Assembly: GCA_030656535.1 (NCBI GenBank)
Contig: JAUSPL010000460.1
Location: 1 to 6,637 of the forward strand
From: Gemmobacter sp.
GTDB taxonomy: Bacteria > Pseudomonadota > Alphaproteobacteria > Rhodobacterales > Rhodobacteraceae
Length of the DNA: 6,637 nucleotides
Direction of reading: 5' to 3'
Shown here: positions 5,310-6,637 of the stretch, one piece after another
Numbering within the stretch: position 1 is the first letter of the stretch
Layout: every line of letters begins with the position of its first letter
Position numbers and translations under genes: made by a program
Notes under the pieces: model-generated
Told to the model about the DNA's origin: nothing
What the model saw: the letters and a program-made list of their open reading frames with translations, nothing else
The model's database searches: none

Positions 5310-5338
5310 GACATAGGGCTTTTGCAGGTGCAAAGCAA
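5310..5338 (-). promoter_or_regulatory. Possible lipA promoter
   Basis: On the - strand TTGCTT (5338-5333) and TATGTC (5315-5310) are separated by exactly 17 bases and end 32 bases before the proposed TTG start. Each box keeps the strong half of the sigma70 consensus (TTG, TAT) and little more. Confidence 0.28.
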
Positions 5339-5467
5339 CGGCAGGTGCTGCCATGCCTGCGCGGGACCCAGAATTGCCGTGGACGCCCAGCCAGGGCAAC
5401 GCAGAGTTCGGGCTGCGCCGGATCATGGCCTCGGTCCTGTTTGACTGCTGTGCGAGGGTTGAGTGGC

Positions 5468-5497
5468 GACAAGATCGCCGTAAAGGGCGGTCTTGTC
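5468..5497. repeat. 12-bp hairpin in the lipA upstream region
   Basis: GACAAGATCGCC (5468-5479) pairs with GGCGGTCTTGTC (5486-5497) across a 6-base loop: 11 Watson-Crick pairs and one T-G position, a wobble in the + strand RNA and a C-A mismatch in the - strand RNA. No T-run follows on either side. It is the strongest stem seen in the window, and its function is unknown. Options are a terminator without U-tract, a leader or small-RNA stem, or an operator. Confidence 0.55.
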
Positions 5498-5562
5498 TTG
5501 CGCCGGGGCGTCAGCACACCAAGAAGCCTGCGCGCACAGTCGGTTTATGAACGGTTGTGCAG

Positions 5563-5596
5563 AAAAGACGCGCCCAGCAAAATGCGACGGCGCGCC
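5563..5596 (-). terminator. Probable intrinsic terminator of tyrS
   Basis: On the - strand, starting 21 bases after the tyrS stop, GGCGCGCC (5596-5589) pairs with GGCGCGTC (5574-5567). This is 8 bp with one G-U pair and a 14-base loop, followed directly by TTTTCT. A GC-rich stem, a T-run and a position just past the stop codon fit a Rho-independent terminator that separates tyrS from lipA. Confidence 0.55.
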
Positions 5597-5617
5597 CGCA
5601 GGTCGGTCGGGGTGCTG

Positions 5618-6637
5618 TCAGCCGATGACGACCAAAGCGTGGCGTTTGCGCCCCGCCGTCAATTTCATCGGCTGCGCCAGATCACCTGCATGGACCACCT
5701 GCCCCGGATCGCTGACGGTCTCGTCATTGACCCGCGCGCCACCTTCGGAAATCAGGCGTTTGGCGTCCTTGCCCGACTTGGCCAGCCCCGCCCGCACAAA
5801 CAGTTGCGCAAGACTGACACCGTCGCCGGCCTCGGTGGCCGAGAGTGTCAGCGTTGGCAGATCGTCGCCCACACCGCCCTTTTCAAACACCTCGCGCGCA
5901 GTGGCCTCGGCCGCTGTCGCCGCCTGCGCCCCATGCAACAAGGTCGTGACCTCATTGGCCAGGATCACCTTTGCCGCGTTGATGTCGGACCCCTGCAGCG
6001 TACCCAGCCGGTCACATTCGTCGACCGGCAATTCGGTATAAAGCTTCAGGAACCGCCCGACATCGGCGTCGGTGGTGTTGCGCCAGAACTGCCAGAATTC
6101 ATAGGGCGACAGCATTTCTCCGTTCAACCAGACCGCACCGCCCTGGCTTTTGCCCATCTTGCGGCCATCTGATGTGGTCAGAAGCGGCGAGGTCAGGCCG
6201 TAAATGTCATGGTCCAGCACCCGGCGGGTCAGGTCGATCCCGTTGATGATGTTGCCCCACTGGTCACTGCCGCCCATCTGCAAGACACAGCCATAGCGAC
6301 GGTTCAGTTCAAGAAAATCATAGGCTTGCAAGATCATGTAGTTGAATTCAAGGAACGACAGCGATTGTTCCCGGTCCAACCGCGATTTCACCGATTCAAA
6401 CGACAGCATCCGGTTGACCGAAAAATGCCGCCCGATGTCGCGCAGGAAGTCCAGATAGTTCAGGTTGTCCAGCCATTCGGCATTGTTCAGCATGATGGCA
6501 TCGCCCGCAGACGGGCCATAGTGCAGGTATTTCGCGAACACCTGCTGCATCCCCGCGATATTTTCGTCGATCTGCGCTGTGGTCAGCAAAGGCCGCTCTT
6601 CGGCGCGAAACGACGGATCGCCCACCTTGGTGGTGCC
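5618..6637 (-). CDS. tyrS: Tyrosyl-tRNA synthetase, N-terminus beyond the window
   Basis: The 339 C-terminal residues of a class I aminoacyl-tRNA synthetase, which charges tRNA-Tyr with tyrosine using ATP, are visible. The frame is open to the last base of the window. It begins GTTKVGDPSFRAEERPLL, the part just after the active-site G-G-G-T-T strand, so roughly 75-80 residues including the HIGH-type motif are missing. The tyrosine-binding segment QMGGSDQWGNI is followed by I-N-G-I-D-L-T-R-R. The KMSKS loop appears as KMGKS (6146-6160), a common variant in bacterial TyrS. The last 65 residues are an S4 RNA-binding domain (L-A-Q-L-F-V-R-A-G-L-A-K-S, then R-L-I-S-E-G-G-A-R-V-N) that holds the long variable arm of tRNA-Tyr, ending R-K-R-H-A-L-V-V-I-G. 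Nothing looks damaged. A probable terminator follows, so it is likely transcribed apart from lipA. Confidence 0.95.
   Translation of the reverse strand, partial: GTTKVGDPSFRAEERPLLTTAQIDENIAGMQQVFAKYLHYGPSAGDAIMLNNAEWLDNLNYLDFLRDIGRHFSVNRMLSFESVKSRLDREQSLSFLEFNYMILQAYDFLELNRRYGCVLQMGGSDQWGNIINGIDLTRRVLDHDIYGLTSPLLTTSDGRKMGKSQGGAVWLNGEMLSPYEFWQFWRNTTDADVGRFLKLYTELPVDECDRLGTLQGSDINAAKVILANEVTTLLHGAQAATAAEATAREVFEKGGVGDDLPTLTLSATEAGDGVSLAQLFVRAGLAKSGKDAKRLISEGGARVNDETVSDPGQVVHAGDLAQPMKLTAGRKRHALVVIG

Larger units (their letters stand above)
5278..5617. other. Gene-free gap between lipA and tyrS
   Basis: I find no supportable gene in these 340 bases. Frames open on + are arginine-rich and run on antisense to tyrS, and the lipA frame extends through part of it without a good start or family similarity. 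It holds a likely tyrS terminator near the right end, a long perfect-type hairpin in the middle and a weak lipA promoter candidate near the left end. Those are listed separately. Confidence 0.6.

Noticed and set aside
4498..5316. 272-codon + strand frame opposite lipA
   Set aside because: It is antisense to an intact lipA and shows no family features.
5297..6172. 291-codon + strand open frame opposite tyrS
   Set aside because: It is antisense to a clear tyrS gene. The peptide is Arg/Gln-rich with no recognisable domain, and its length is typical of shadow frames in GC-rich DNA.

Overview
The window looks like the chromosome of an alphaproteobacterium of the Rhodobacteraceae (roseobacter/Rhodobacter type). 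Every recognisable gene is GC-rich with G/C-ending codons, the LipA and RatA-family proteins read like those of that family, and the gene set (CinA-family, RatA/COQ10-family, LipA) belongs to a cluster commonly seen in alphaproteobacteria. No tRNA, rRNA, CRISPR array, transposase or integrase is visible.

Layout, left to right. (1) 1-142 holds the last 46 codons of a CinA C-terminal-domain (nicotinamide-nucleotide amidohydrolase-like) gene on +. (2) 317-790 is a RatA/COQ10 START-family gene on -, convergent with it. (3) 859-1398 is hpt on +, divergent from the RatA gene across a 68-bp gap. It is followed after 13 bp by a 59-residue single-pass membrane protein with a GTG start at 1412-1591. 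(4) 1592-1834 is a structured gap. (5) 1835-2725 is a membrane-anchored diheme cytochrome c on +. (6) 2726-2866 is a convergent gap whose right part (about 2813-2862) is a degenerate copy of the 3' end of lipA. (7) 2867-4192 is a 441-residue RTX/calcium-binding, probably type I-secreted protein on -. (8) 4327-5277 is lipA on -, best started at a TTG. (9) 5278-5617 is a gene-free gap with two hairpins, one of them a likely tyrS terminator. (10) 5618-6637 is tyrS on -, cut by the window edge before its N-terminus.

Most of the content is housekeeping: purine salvage (hpt), lipoate synthesis (lipA), tyrosyl-tRNA charging (tyrS), a quinone/ribosome-associated START protein, and a respiratory-type cytochrome. 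The accessory part is the RTX gene. It is bracketed by two same-orientation copies of the lipA 3' end, the intact one at 4341-4390 and the remnant at 2813-2862 (43 of 50 bases identical by eye, with the reading frame AGDDFARLRAA-MAK preserved). In many alphaproteobacteria lipA is followed directly by the RatA/COQ10-family gene. Here they are separated by the RTX gene, the cytochrome and the hpt pair, and the remnant lies on the RatA side of the RTX gene. The simplest reading is that the RTX gene arrived by recombination or insertion at the lipA 3' end. I see no complete new multi-gene system in the window.
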